A stretch of 42,747 nt of DNA. Source: Verrucomicrobiaceae bacterium. GTDB lineage: Bacteria; Verrucomicrobiota; Verrucomicrobiia; Chthoniobacterales; JAATET01. Below are positions 7,387 to 16,426 of the stretch, one piece after another. The stretch's first letter is position 1; every line of letters starts with the position of its first letter. The notes beneath the pieces were generated by a model that did not search any database, had not been told where the DNA came from, and saw only the letters and a program-made list of their open reading frames with translations. The stretch covers positions 1-42,747 of the forward strand of contig JAIYAZ010000078.1 in the NCBI GenBank assembly GCA_027488755.1, written 5' to 3'. A program made the position numbers and the translations under genes.

Positions 7387-9939
7387 ATGAAAATCCGTCT
7401 CCTCCTGCTGGCCGCGTGGGCGCTTCCGCTCGGCCTTTTTGCGCAGCCCCTGAATCCCGGCGTCGGCGATGTCGATCCGGTGCTGCCGCCGGCGAAGCTT
7501 GAGCGGGCGCGGGCGGGGACGTTCGGATTCCCGCCGGTGCCGGAGGTGAAGTGGGAGGCGGACGCGCGGGGCTTTGCGGCGGACCGGTTGTTTTCCGTGC
7601 CGGCGGCGGGGATTCATCCGCGCATTTTGTTCGGGCCGGAGGACCTGCCGCGGATCCGGAAGAACCTGGCGGCGAGCGAGGCGGGGCGCGGGTTTCTGGC
7701 CGCCTTTCGGGCGCAGATGGCCAAGGGGCTCGATGATCCCGGTTCGTGGGAAGGGCGCTGCTACGCGGCGCTCGTGAAGGGCGATGTCGAGGCGTTCCGC
7801 GCGGCCTACAAGGAGAGCCCGTTGGATGACAATCCGCCGGGCTCGGGATTTCGCAGCAAGGCCGAGGGGCGGAATCCCGCCACGCGTTGGGGCGTGCGCA
7901 ATCCGTTGCTGGTCGGGATGGAGGCGAAGGCCTTTCTCACGCTGGTGGACGATGATGCGGCCGAGGGGAAGAAGATCGCTACGGCTTACGCGACCTACGC
8001 GGCTTATCTTTCCCCGAAGGTTGATGCGGCCAACCAAAAGCCGCGGAGCGAGTTTCACTGGTATGCGACGCGCTACCTCGTTCCGAACGAAGTGGCCTAC
8101 GGTTACGATTGGAGCTGGCCGTGGATGACGCCGGCGCAGCGGGACGCGGTGCGCGATCTCATCGTGCGGGCGACCGCGCGGAAATACACGCTCGGCATGG
8201 ATCTGCCGGCGCATTGGCGCAACTGGAATCACCTCGGCATGACGGAGTCCTACGCGGCGTGCCTGTTCGCGATCGAGGGGGAACCCGGGGATGATCCGGT
8301 GGCGCGCGAGCGGATGTTCGAGGTCTTCCGCGATTACCTGAGCTACGGCATCAACGCCCTCGGCACCGGCACGGAGGGGATCGGTTACCAGACGCTTGGG
8401 ATCGGGCACTTGAGCTCGCCGATGCTGGCGTTTGCGAATCGCGGCAAGAATCTGTTTGTGCATCCGCATTGGCGGCGGCACACGGAGTCGTGGCTCGTGC
8501 AGGCCATGCAGCCGTTCGGGGGGGCGTGGCAATCAAGCGGCGATCTCGGGAATTTTTCGCCGAGCCCGTGGATGCTTCAGCTGCAGAAGTATTTTTTTCC
8601 GGACTCGCCGGGGATTGATTTTGTTTACCGGAACCACCCGCAGATAACGCGGAAGGACTGGGCGTCGCTCGCGACGGACGCGATCGAGGCGCAGTGGGTG
8701 ACCCCGGCCGAACCCGATGCCGCCGACCCCCGCGAGGCCGCGCTTCGCGAGGCGGTGCGGATCGCCGGGAATCCGCTCACCTACTGGGATCCCGGCCGGG
8801 GGTTCCTTTACACGCGCACCGGCTGGGGCACGGACGATCTGGTGCTCCACGTGGACTGCCGGACCGACACGACCTTTGCGAACCATGACCACGCGGATCG
8901 CGGGCAGTTCACGCTGGCGGCGCTTGGGCGCGCGTGGGCCTGCGATGGGTATCGGGACACGGAGTCGAAGTATCACAACGTCGTGACCATCGACGGTCGC
9001 GGCCAGGGGTATTTCACGCCGCCCGGGGCGTGGGTGGAGATGACGGAGACGCCGGAGCGGGTGCTGGCGGTGACCGACGCGAAGTATTGCTGGGACTGGC
9101 AGTGGACGAAGTCGATGTTTACCGAATCGCGGCGGTCGCTGGAGGGGCGCGGGCAGGGCTGGGGCGTTGAGTCGGCCGAGCGGCTGCAATCGCGCTACCC
9201 GCTTCCGCTTTGGGAAAAGGATCCGCTGCCGGTGGTGAAGGCCTACAACGAGGGCTTTGCCACGCGCGAGCATGGCGACCCGCGGATGTGGGACGACGAG
9301 GACAGCTGGGTGCTGCGGGCGCCGTGGTATCCGGTGCGGAAGGCGTTCCGCACCGTGCTGCTTGCGCGCGGCCGGCATCCCTACGTGCTGGTGGCGGATG
9401 ACATCCGCAAGGACGACACGGAGCGGCTCTACGAGTGGCGGATGAACATGCCGCCGGACGTGGCGGCGGTTTCCATCAACGGCCGGGACATTTTGCTGGG
9501 CGACGGGACCACGCACCGGCAGTCCGTGACGCTGGACCGCGCGTTTCAGGGGCCGACCGACCTGGTGCCGGCCAAGGGGGACCGGTTGCTGCTCGTGCGC
9601 ACGCTGGACATCGCCGTGCCCGACCAGCCGACCTTTCAGCCGATCCCGATGGTGGCGAAGGTGGAATACAAAAAGACCGCCGACGAGCATCAGTTCACCG
9701 GGCGCAGCATGGGAATGGGGACGCAGGTGGTGATCGGTTCGCGGAGCGTGGAGCCGCGGTTTTTTGTGCTGCTGTTTCCCCATCGGGCGGGGGATGAGCT
9801 GCCCGTGACGACCTGGAACGAGGACATGACGGAGTTCACGGTCGCGTGGAAGGATCAGGTGGACCGTTATCGGGTGAGCGTGGGGCCGGATGGCCGGCGC
9901 GTCTTTTCTGTGGTGACACCGGGGGAAAAGGACGGCTGA
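7387..9939 (+). CDS. Heparinase II/III-like polysaccharide lyase, exported
   Basis: This large protein has 850 residues and a signal peptide (MKIRLLLLAAWALPLGLFAQ). The N-terminal half is an alpha-barrel typical of heparinase II/III and alginate lyases, with HPRILFGPEDLPRI, EFHWYATRYL and HWRNWNHLGMTES. The C-terminal half contains the family's beta-sandwich signature NHDHADRGQFTLAALG and YHNVVTIDGRGQG. These lyases cleave uronate-containing polysaccharides by beta-elimination; the substrate cannot be read from the sequence. No sulfatase, SusC/D-like or sugar-catabolism genes sit next to it, so this is not an obvious polysaccharide utilisation locus. Confidence 0.82.
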   Translation: MKIRLLLLAAWALPLGLFAQPLNPGVGDVDPVLPPAKLERARAGTFGFPPVPEVKWEADARGFAADRLFSVPAAGIHPRILFGPEDLPRIRKNLAASEAGRGFLAAFRAQMAKGLDDPGSWEGRCYAALVKGDVEAFRAAYKESPLDDNPPGSGFRSKAEGRNPATRWGVRNPLLVGMEAKAFLTLVDDDAAEGKKIATAYATYAAYLSPKVDAANQKPRSEFHWYATRYLVPNEVAYGYDWSWPWMTPAQRDAVRDLIVRATARKYTLGMDLPAHWRNWNHLGMTESYAACLFAIEGEPGDDPVARERMFEVFRDYLSYGINALGTGTEGIGYQTLGIGHLSSPMLAFANRGKNLFVHPHWRRHTESWLVQAMQPFGGAWQSSGDLGNFSPSPWMLQLQKYFFPDSPGIDFVYRNHPQITRKDWASLATDAIEAQWVTPAEPDAADPREAALREAVRIAGNPLTYWDPGRGFLYTRTGWGTDDLVLHVDCRTDTTFANHDHADRGQFTLAALGRAWACDGYRDTESKYHNVVTIDGRGQGYFTPPGAWVEMTETPERVLAVTDAKYCWDWQWTKSMFTESRRSLEGRGQGWGVESAERLQSRYPLPLWEKDPLPVVKAYNEGFATREHGDPRMWDDEDSWVLRAPWYPVRKAFRTVLLARGRHPYVLVADDIRKDDTERLYEWRMNMPPDVAAVSINGRDILLGDGTTHRQSVTLDRAFQGPTDLVPAKGDRLLLVRTLDIAVPDQPTFQPIPMVAKVEYKKTADEHQFTGRSMGMGTQVVIGSRSVEPRFFVLLFPHRAGDELPVTTWNEDMTEFTVAWKDQVDRYRVSVGPDGRRVFSVVTPGEKDG

Positions 9940-9967
9940 ACCCATTGAGGCCTCGGTCGAATGGGTT
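9939..9967 (+). other. Inverted repeat after the lyase gene
   Basis: AACCCATT (9939-9946) and AATGGGTT (9960-9967) form a perfect 8-bp stem with a 13-nt loop, starting at the last base of the lyase stop codon. No T-tract follows, so it is a weak terminator candidate at best. It may protect the mRNA 3' end. Confidence 0.4.
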
Positions 9968-9976
9968 CCGGTAAGA

Positions 9977-10012
9977 AATCCGCGAGGCGGATTTGGTGGA
10001 GGTATGGGGATT
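9977..10012. repeat. Detached copy of the tRNA-Ala 3' end (36-bp direct repeat, copy 1)
   Basis: This 36-bp segment matches 10115-10150 at 35 of 36 positions (one G/A difference). It reproduces the 3' end of the tRNA-Ala gene: the 3' strand of the T stem, the 3' acceptor strand, the CCA, and the downstream hairpin aatccgc/gcggatt. No other tRNA sequence precedes it, so it is a tRNA fragment and not a gene. Possible origins are a scar of integration at the tRNA 3' end or a local duplication. Confidence 0.85.
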
Positions 10013-10114
10013 GCCCCGCAGAGGCGGGACCCGCGGGAGTGCACCTTCGGCGGTAAGGTAGGCGCCGAGCGCCAGGCGGTCGAACTTCGTTCTCATCCCC
10101 AGAGGGATGAAAGG

Positions 10115-10131
10115 AATCCGCGAAGCGGATT
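10115..10131 (-). terminator. Hairpin directly downstream of tRNA-Ala
   Basis: AATCCGC-TTC-GCGGATT forms a perfect 7-bp stem immediately after the tRNA CCA, followed by CCTTTC. The U-tract is poor. It could end transcription or mark a processing site; a second hairpin follows at 10093-10110. Confidence 0.45.
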
Positions 10132-10150
10132 TGGTGGAGGTATGGGGATT
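10115..10150. repeat. 36-bp direct repeat copy 2 (inside and beyond the intact tRNA-Ala)
   Basis: This is the second copy of the direct repeat, 138 bp from the first. It overlaps the last 19 bases of the intact tRNA (10132-10150) and the hairpin just beyond its 3' end (10115-10131). The segment between the copies holds no convincing gene. It has short hairpins, for example TCATCCC/GGGATGA at 10093-10110. Confidence 0.85.
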
Positions 10151-10207
10151 CGAACCCCAGGCCTTCTCATTGCGAACGAGACGCTCTACCAACTGAGCTA
10201 TACCCCC
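10132..10207 (-). tRNA. tRNA-Ala (anticodon CGC)
   Basis: This is a full 76-nt cloverleaf read on the minus strand: acceptor GGGGGTA/TACCTCC, D arm GCTC-AGTTGGTA-GAGC, anticodon stem TCTCG/TGAGA with loop TTCGCAA, and T arm TGGGG-TTCGAAT-CCCCA. The anticodon CGC (bases 10172-10174 of the plus strand) reads GCG alanine codons. The G3:U70 acceptor pair and A73, the alanine identity elements, are both present. The 3' CCA is encoded. The transcript runs into a 7-bp hairpin (AATCCGC/GCGGATT) at 10115-10131. Confidence 0.96.
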
Positions 10208-10386
10208 GGGAAACCGATATTGCCTTGTTGGACAGATGGCGGATGGTTAATCTGCCCCGACCAACCAGCGAATGATCACCGGATTTAGAAATACTCTGCG
10301 GGATCGATTTCTCCGTCAACTGGCTTTTTCAGGTTCGCAGGCGGGCGCATGGTTGCGCGGCCCCGGCGGCGGTTGATTGCGGGGGC

Positions 10387-12693
10387 ATGATGGAACAATC
10401 CCCCCCCAGACGCCGCCTGCCGCGGTGGATGATCCGACCGGTGCTGGTGTCGCTGGGATTTGCCGCGCTGGGCGCCCTGGTTCTGGCGGTGCTGGTTTAT
10501 GAATCCCTGCTCGGGGTGGCCCGGCAGGTGGCCGGCAATCAGGCGGATGTCGCCGGATTGATGCACACGAGAATTACGGCGTGCCTTGGGGATTTCACGA
10601 CGGTCCGCGATTTTTTGGAGAATCAGATTTCCATTTATCCGCATGAAGACGTGGGGCGCATGGTGCCCATGCTGCGAAGCCTCGGGGGGAATCTAATGCT
10701 GTCGAACGCAGGCTACAAGGCGCTGCGGCTGGACCGTTCGGAGGGAGGCAGCGTGCTGGACCTGAGGCTGAGGACGCTGGAGGGAGTGGAGATGGTGGTG
10801 GAGGATCAACGGGAACCGGCCGAACGTCCGGCCGACGATCCGGCATTTCGCGCCGCGGTCAACCGGCGGGATCGGGTGCATTTTCGGATTGCGGAAAGCG
10901 CGGAAGGGCCGGTTTTGCGGCTGCTGGGGCCCGTGAACGGGGCGGCGGGGCGTCCCGCGGGGGTGCTGGTGATGGATTTTGATCTCGCCATGATTCTGGA
11001 TGATTTTGGCACCAGTGACGTGGAGGGAGGGAGGAGCGCGCCCATGCCGTTGGCCCTGCTGGACGCGAAGGGGAATCTGCTTTTGCAGCGGGGGGGGATT
11101 CTCCCGGAGCACGCCCGGCTGGGCGAGGTGCGGCCGGAGTTGTGGCGGGCGATCACGAAGGAATCCACGGGGCGCACGCTGGCTGAGGGAGGGGTCTGGA
11201 TTTTTCGAACGGTGGATCCCACGGCACTGCTGGACAAGAAGGATCAATCCCACGTGGATTACGCGGAGGATGCCCGGCCGCTCCGGCTGATTTCCCGGCT
11301 GAAGGCGGCGGATCTTTGGTCGCGGCTGGAGCATTCCATCCTCGTTCTGGCCGGGTTGATCGCGGGCGGCTGGCTGCTGATCTCCACGTATCAGTTCGCG
11401 ATTGCGGTCGGTCGCCGGCGGCAGGCGGAACTGGTCGAGAAATTGCGCGCGGCCAACGAGCGTCTGGCGACCAGCCTGACGGAGGAAAAGCGTCTGCTCG
11501 GCAAGGCCCGCGCGGCGGAGAACGCGAAGAGTGAGTTCCTGGCGGTGATGAGCCACGAGCTGCGCACGCCGATGAATTCGGTGATCGGGTTCGCGAACCT
11601 TCTGGCCGGCACGCCGCTGAACAAGGAGCAGCACGAGCACATTGCCGCGATCACGGACAGCGGGGAAATGCTGCTGAGCATCATTTCGGAGATTCTGGAT
11701 TTGAGCCGGATTGAGTCGGGCCAGCTTGAGCTGCAGACGTCCACGTTTTCGACCGCGGAGATTCTGCGGCGGGCGATCACCCCCTGGCGGCTGCCGGCCG
11801 GCGAAAAGGGGCTGACGCTGGAGGCGCATTGTGACCCGGGCGTGCCGACGTGGCTGCGGGGCGACGAATGGCGTCTGCGGCAGATTTTGAACAACCTCAT
11901 CGGCAATGCGGTGAAGTTCACCGAGCGCGGGTTTATCCGCGTGAGCGTCCATTCGGTGACGCCGCCCGTCGACGATGCGACGGGCCGGGCGTGGCTGGAA
12001 TTTGTCGTCGCGGATTCGGGGCAGGGCATCTCCGAGGATGGGCTGCAGCGGGTTTTTGAGCCGTTCGTGCAGGCCGACTCGAGCATTTCCCGGCGGCACG
12101 GCGGGGCGGGGCTGGGGCTCGCGATCGTGAAAAAGCTGGCCCAACTTCTGGGCGGCGTCGTTGAGGCGAGTAGCCGCGTTGGGGAGGGGTCGCGGTTTTT
12201 GGTGCGCCTGCCCTTTGAGGTGCCGGCGCAGGTTGATGAGGCGGCCGCGGCGGCTGACGGGGCGGCGGTGGCCGATGTCGGTTTTGCCAGCCGCCACCCG
12301 ATGCGCATTCTCGTGGCGGAGGACAACGCGACCAACCGGCGGCTGATGCAGATTCTGCTTGGTCGGCTGGGTTACGAGGTGTCGCTGGCCGGTGACGGCG
12401 AGGAGGCGGTGCGCGTTCACGCGGAGAATCCGCCCGATTGCATTCTGATGGACATGCAAATGCCGAAGATGGACGGCCTTCAGGCCAGCCGGGAGATTCG
12501 GCGGCGGGAGGCGGAGAATCCGGGGTTGCGTCGCACGACGATTACCGCCCTCACCGCAAACGCGCTCGGGGACGCGCGGCAGGAGTGCCGGGCCGCGGGC
12601 ATGGACGACTTTTTGACGAAGCCGATCGTGCTGCCCGCCCTAGCGAGCCACCTTGCGGTGGTGCATGCCCGGAGAGCGGGAGGCGGCGCGTAA
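10387..12693 (+). CDS. Membrane hybrid histidine kinase with receiver domain
   Basis: This protein has 768 residues. A first membrane helix (about 17-40) and a second (about 317-338) enclose a ~275-residue periplasmic sensor region with no family I recognise. A short coiled coil follows, then a HisKA domain (MSHELRTPMNS, phospho-His390). The HATPase domain has the N box (NNLIGNAVKFTERG), G1 (DSGQGIS), F (FEPFVQAD) and G2 (GGAGLGLAI). A C-terminal receiver carries MRILVAEDN, Asp689 in ILMDMQMPKMDG, and the TKP lysine. All catalytic boxes are intact. There is no HPt domain, so an external phosphotransfer protein is expected. The start is one of two adjacent ATG codons. Confidence 0.92.
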   Translation: MMEQSPPRRRLPRWMIRPVLVSLGFAALGALVLAVLVYESLLGVARQVAGNQADVAGLMHTRITACLGDFTTVRDFLENQISIYPHEDVGRMVPMLRSLGGNLMLSNAGYKALRLDRSEGGSVLDLRLRTLEGVEMVVEDQREPAERPADDPAFRAAVNRRDRVHFRIAESAEGPVLRLLGPVNGAAGRPAGVLVMDFDLAMILDDFGTSDVEGGRSAPMPLALLDAKGNLLLQRGGILPEHARLGEVRPELWRAITKESTGRTLAEGGVWIFRTVDPTALLDKKDQSHVDYAEDARPLRLISRLKAADLWSRLEHSILVLAGLIAGGWLLISTYQFAIAVGRRRQAELVEKLRAANERLATSLTEEKRLLGKARAAENAKSEFLAVMSHELRTPMNSVIGFANLLAGTPLNKEQHEHIAAITDSGEMLLSIISEILDLSRIESGQLELQTSTFSTAEILRRAITPWRLPAGEKGLTLEAHCDPGVPTWLRGDEWRLRQILNNLIGNAVKFTERGFIRVSVHSVTPPVDDATGRAWLEFVVADSGQGISEDGLQRVFEPFVQADSSISRRHGGAGLGLAIVKKLAQLLGGVVEASSRVGEGSRFLVRLPFEVPAQVDEAAAAADGAAVADVGFASRHPMRILVAEDNATNRRLMQILLGRLGYEVSLAGDGEEAVRVHAENPPDCILMDMQMPKMDGLQASREIRRREAENPGLRRTTITALTANALGDARQECRAAGMDDFLTKPIVLPALASHLAVVHARRAGGGA

Positions 12694-12715
12694 CGCGGGG
12701 ACGGGGCGGGCGCGA

Positions 12716-13459
12716 TTATCCCGCGGAACCCGCGGGATTGGCGGCCTGGAGCAGGGCCTTCAATTGCGCGACGGAGAGGGCCACGTTGTAAATCGTGATC
12801 GAGCGGATCGAGCCGTTGAAGATGTCGAGAATGCCCTTTTCGTTGGGATTCGCGGGCATGGGGGGACGGCCGCCCACGCTGATGACGGGGTCGAATTTGC
12901 GGATGTTGAGCATGGCGTGGCGGGCGATTTCGACCCCGTCGAGATAGAGCGTGATTTCATTCCCGCTGTTCACCGCGGCGAGCATCGACCAGCCGCCAAT
13001 CAACTGCGTGCTGCTGCCGGTGAGAATCGCCTTCCAATCGTTATCCACGGCGAGGTTGAGAAAGGCGTGCTGGACGCGGAGGGTGAAGGCTCCCCCGGTG
13101 CGGAAGATGGTTCCGTTGTCATCCTGTTTTGCCTGCAGGCGCACCCAGGTGACGACGGTGAAGATGCCGTTGAGGTGTTTGTTGAGGTCGACGGGAAGCG
13201 TGAGGAAGCCGGGCTGCTGCGGGGAAAACATGACCGACTTTCCAAACTTATCCGCGGTGATTTCGACGTTTCCGGTGACGCTGGCGGGCACCGCGAGAAG
13301 GCCGCCGCCGGGGATTTGGCGTCCTCCCGCCGGGGCGGCTTCGATCCGGTCAAACACCCATTCCGCGAGCGGCTGGGGCAGCGACTCGACGGCACGGAGG
13401 GGACTGGAGAGGACAAGCGCGAAGGCAAGGACGAGGCGGGGGAGGGGCGGGCACATCAT
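12716..13459 (-). CDS. Secreted LamG/concanavalin A-like protein
   Basis: This protein has 247 residues and a signal peptide (PRLVLAFALVLSSPLRA). The rest fits a single LamG-like jelly-roll: EWVFDRI, TLPVDLNKHLNGIFTVVTWVRLQ, GGWSMLAAVNSGNEITLYLDGVEIARH, and a late FNGSIRSITIYNVALSVAQLKALL segment. That final motif is the usual LamG end. The fold binds glycans or proteins in the envelope; the ligand is unknown. Two adjacent ATGs (13459 and 13456) can start it, and both give the same signal peptide. The gene converges with the histidine kinase. Confidence 0.75.
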   Translation of the reverse strand: MMCPPLPRLVLAFALVLSSPLRAVESLPQPLAEWVFDRIEAAPAGGRQIPGGGLLAVPASVTGNVEITADKFGKSVMFSPQQPGFLTLPVDLNKHLNGIFTVVTWVRLQAKQDDNGTIFRTGGAFTLRVQHAFLNLAVDNDWKAILTGSSTQLIGGWSMLAAVNSGNEITLYLDGVEIARHAMLNIRKFDPVISVGGRPPMPANPNEKGILDIFNGSIRSITIYNVALSVAQLKALLQAANPAGSAG

Positions 13460-13569
13460 GGTTCCGGGGAAGGGAGAGGTGGCGGGGATTTTGGGGTGCT
13501 CGGAGGAACAGGCCAAGTGGGAAATTCAGCGTTCGGCGTGTGAGGGGCGTGATTCGAAGCGGGGGGGGG

Positions 13570-14376
13570 TTAGTAGATCAGGGTGTTTTGAGGCGGGTCG
13601 GTCTTTTCGATGACGACATCCTTGACCAGCGGCGTGCTTTGGCCGCCGACGACCGGGAAGGTCGCCGTGCCGGTGACTTTCACCCAGGACATTTCTGGCA
13701 GGGTGGTTTTCGCGGCGGGTTCAACGGTGACGGCGACGGGCTGGGCGTCGGCGGCGCAGCAGGTCATGAACATGCGGATGATGTCGTAACGGTCGCCGTG
13801 CGGGTTGTTGTGGCGGGCCGGCATGAGCTGGCCGATGAACTGGACGCGGTGGTTCTCGAAGTCGGGGCGCATTTCCGGGACCTGCGCCGCGTAAAGGAGA
13901 TCAATCACTTCGGCGGCCACTTCGCCGGTGGGCGTTTTTGGCGGGCCATCCGGGCCCACGAAAAGATCGGCCGCGGCGGAGTTGGTTTCGCCCGGGAGGG
14001 CGGGCTCGACGGGCGTAATGCCGGGGAGCTGGGTGACGTCCTGCACGTAGGTGCGGTTGCGCACCGTCGTCGCGCTGAAGCTACTTTCGGAGCCGAGGAA
14101 GGCGGTCAGCAGGGGCGCGGTGAGCAGGAGGGTGCCGAGGAGTTGGGCGGGGAGGGAGCGGGCTTCGGCGGGGAGACAGCCGACGGCGTCGGTCTCGGGG
14201 GCAAGGAGCACGAGCAGGGCGAGGATGCCGAGCACGATGGCGGCGGCCAGCGTCCAGGGCTGGAAGGCGGGATGGAGGTAGGCGTTGATGCGGCCGGTGG
14301 CGATCATCGCGCCGAGAACGACGGCCCAGAGCGCGAGCACGCCGCTGCGGAGGAGGCGGGGAACAAGAACACTCAT
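13570..14376 (-). CDS. YcgQ/DUF1980 family membrane protein
   Basis: This 268-residue protein is the third gene of a coupled operon. Two N-terminal membrane helices and a third after residue 70 precede an extracytoplasmic beta-rich domain. The domain contains VQFIGQLMPA, HGDRYDIIRMFMTCCAADAQPVAV and SWVKVTGTATFP, which match the TIGR03943/DUF1980 pattern with its conserved Cys pair. This family sits next to DUF318 permeases in many genomes. A metal-related role is inferred from the upstream COG0523 GTPase. The start overlaps the permease stop (ATGA). Confidence 0.8.
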   Translation of the reverse strand: MSVLVPRLLRSGVLALWAVVLGAMIATGRINAYLHPAFQPWTLAAAIVLGILALLVLLAPETDAVGCLPAEARSLPAQLLGTLLLTAPLLTAFLGSESSFSATTVRNRTYVQDVTQLPGITPVEPALPGETNSAAADLFVGPDGPPKTPTGEVAAEVIDLLYAAQVPEMRPDFENHRVQFIGQLMPARHNNPHGDRYDIIRMFMTCCAADAQPVAVTVEPAAKTTLPEMSWVKVTGTATFPVVGGQSTPLVKDVVIEKTDPPQNTLIY

Positions 14377-15296
14377 AGCTCAAGCACGCGCAGGCGGACG
14401 CAGATGAGGCCGATGAGCACGAAGAGGCCGACGGCGAGGCCGAGGACGAAGCGTTTGCGGAAGACGGCCGAGTAGATGAAGACGAGCTTCAGATCCATCA
14501 TGGGACCGAAGACAAGGAACGCGAGTTTTGCGACCATGGGGAAGGGCACAAGCGTGGCGGCGATGAAGGCGTCGGTGGTGCTGCAGAGGCAGAGCAGGGC
14601 GGCCAGTCCCATGAGCGCGCCGGTGGCGAGCCAGTCGTTGGTGGCGAGGGGCATGATGACCTCCTGGTTGACGGAGGTGTTGAACAGCGCGGCGGCCGCG
14701 GCGCCGAGGACGAAGTAGACGGCCATGGCGAGGAAGTCGTTCACGCACACGGCCAGCGCGGCCCAGAGGCGGCCGATGAAGGTGGCCGGGCGGCGGTCGC
14801 CGGCGGCGCCGCCGGGGTGGGCGATTTCGGCGATGACGTTTTGTCGGAGGACGTGGCGGAGGGGGAGGTTGTGCACGGCCATGCCGACGAGGGCGGCGAT
14901 GCCGAAGCCGAGGCCGAGGCGGAGGATGGTGACGTCGAGGGGCGACTGGCCCTTGAAGGCGGCGTAGGTGCTGAGGGCGACGATGGGGTTTACGATCGGC
15001 GCGGCGAGCATGTAGGCGACGGCGTGCGAGGCGGGCAGGCCTTTGGCCATGAGCCGGCGGATGACGGGCACGACGCCGCATTCGCACATGGGGAAGACGA
15101 TGCCGAGCAGTCCGCTGACGAGGGCGCCGGCGTAGGCGTTGCGGGGGAGGAGCTGCGTCATCAACCGCCCGGGCAGGAATTGGTCGATGAGTCCGGAAAG
15201 AATGGTGCCGAGGAGGAGGAAGGGGATGCCTTCGAGCAGGATGCTCAGGAAGGCAAAGCAGAAGTCCTGGAAGTGGAAGTTGAAGGCGCCGGTCAT
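14373..15296 (-). CDS. DUF318/YcgR-type permease (COG0701)
   Basis: This protein has 307 residues with about eight hydrophobic helices. It carries the permease family's signature MCECGVVPVIRRLMAKGLP and a repeated AAPIVNP / CSTTDAFIAA region. COG0701 members are predicted inner-membrane permeases of uncertain substrate. Here the gene lies between a metallochaperone GTPase and a DUF1980 protein with 4-bp overlaps on both sides, so the three are very likely translated together. Transport of a metal or metal complex is an inference from that context only. Confidence 0.85.
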   Translation of the reverse strand: MTGAFNFHFQDFCFAFLSILLEGIPFLLLGTILSGLIDQFLPGRLMTQLLPRNAYAGALVSGLLGIVFPMCECGVVPVIRRLMAKGLPASHAVAYMLAAPIVNPIVALSTYAAFKGQSPLDVTILRLGLGFGIAALVGMAVHNLPLRHVLRQNVIAEIAHPGGAAGDRRPATFIGRLWAALAVCVNDFLAMAVYFVLGAAAAALFNTSVNQEVIMPLATNDWLATGALMGLAALLCLCSTTDAFIAATLVPFPMVAKLAFLVFGPMMDLKLVFIYSAVFRKRFVLGLAVGLFVLIGLICVRLRVLEL

Positions 15297-16294
15297 GATC
15301 CTGCCAGGAGGCGCGCGGCGAGGGCGCGGATCGCGGGGGCGTCGAGCCGCGGGCCGATGAGCACGGCGAGGGGCTGTTCAATCCGCGAGGTGGGGCCGAT
15401 GGGGAGCCATTGCACGGGCGCGGTTTCCACGCGCTGGAAGACGTGAAATTCGTCCGGCTGGTCCTTGAGGCGGGCGAGTCCCTTGACGCGCAGGACCTCG
15501 GGCGGAAGCTCCGCGAGAAAGCGGGCGACGGACTCCCGGGCGACGAGCGCGGGGAGTTCGATCTGAACGGAGGCGAAGTGGTGCTCGTCGTCGTGCCCAT
15601 TGTGGGGATGGGTGTGCTCGTGGTCGTGGTGGTGCCCGTGATCGTGATCGTGATCGTGGCCGCAGTCGCATTCGGCGGGATGCGCGGTGCGGGCGCGGCC
15701 GGGAAGATGCTGCACGGCGGCGGTGAGGCGGGCGATTTCCGGCGCGAGGTCGGCGGGCGGAGTTTCGGCGGCGGTGATGCCGTGGTGGGCGAGGGATTCG
15801 CGCACCTTCTGCAGGCGGGCGGCGCCGACTTCGGCGGCGCGGGAGACGTGGAGGAAGCTGGCGGGGCGGGCCTGCTCGAGTTCGAGGCGATTGTGCCAGA
15901 ACCGCTTTTGCCAGCGCTGGCCGTCGATGATCGACACGGGGATGGGGAGGGTGAAGGCGTCGAGCGCGGGCTCGAGCGAGAGGAGTTCGATGAGTTCCTC
16001 GGCGTCGGTGGTGCCGTTGGTTTCGATGAGGAGGACCCGGCCGGGCTGGTGGTCGAAGCGGGCGAGGGTTTCGAGCAGTTCGTCCCGCGAACCGCAGCAG
16101 ACGCAGCTTCCGCTGATGGGGCGGATCGTGGCGGCGAGGTCGCGGAGGAGTTCGGCGTCCACGCGGGCGTTCTGGTAGTCGTTGATGATGACGTGGGCAT
16201 CGAGCCCGGCGTCGCGCAGCGCGGGGAGAAGCTCGCGCAGGTAGGTGGTCTTGCCCGCCCCGAGGAAGCCGACGAGGAGAAGAAGGGGTGTCAT
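15293..16294 (-). CDS. CobW/COG0523 family metallochaperone GTPase
   Basis: This G3E GTPase has 333 residues. A Walker A motif (GFLGAGKTT, residues 9-17) is followed by the diagnostic CxCC metal site (CVCC, Cys64-66-67). A long His/Asp-rich loop lies near residues 208-240, and a C-terminal CobW_C domain follows. COG0523 GTPases deliver metals such as zinc, cobalt or iron to targets. The His loop suggests Zn, Co or Ni binding, but the metal cannot be fixed from sequence. ATG 16294 gives the normal N-terminus; ATG 16339 would add 15 residues. It is the first gene of an operon with a permease and a DUF1980 protein. I saw no clear Zur-type palindrome upstream. Confidence 0.88.
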   Translation of the reverse strand: MTPLLLLVGFLGAGKTTYLRELLPALRDAGLDAHVIINDYQNARVDAELLRDLAATIRPISGSCVCCGSRDELLETLARFDHQPGRVLLIETNGTTDAEELIELLSLEPALDAFTLPIPVSIIDGQRWQKRFWHNRLELEQARPASFLHVSRAAEVGAARLQKVRESLAHHGITAAETPPADLAPEIARLTAAVQHLPGRARTAHPAECDCGHDHDHDHGHHHDHEHTHPHNGHDDEHHFASVQIELPALVARESVARFLAELPPEVLRVKGLARLKDQPDEFHVFQRVETAPVQWLPIGPTSRIEQPLAVLIGPRLDAPAIRALAARLLAGS

Positions 16295-16426
16295 GGATCG
16301 CGGCGGATGATGGATGCTGCCCTCGATGGGCTGAGTCATTCTTCTCATGCTGTCAACCGCGGAGATCGTTCGCGCAAGCGGGGCTGGCATGGCACGAGCT
16401 TTTCTGGTTTAAAAAAAGGCCCCCTC

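Noticed and set aside
9977-10012. Second tRNA gene
   Set aside because: Only the 3' acceptor and T-stem half is present, without D arm or anticodon.
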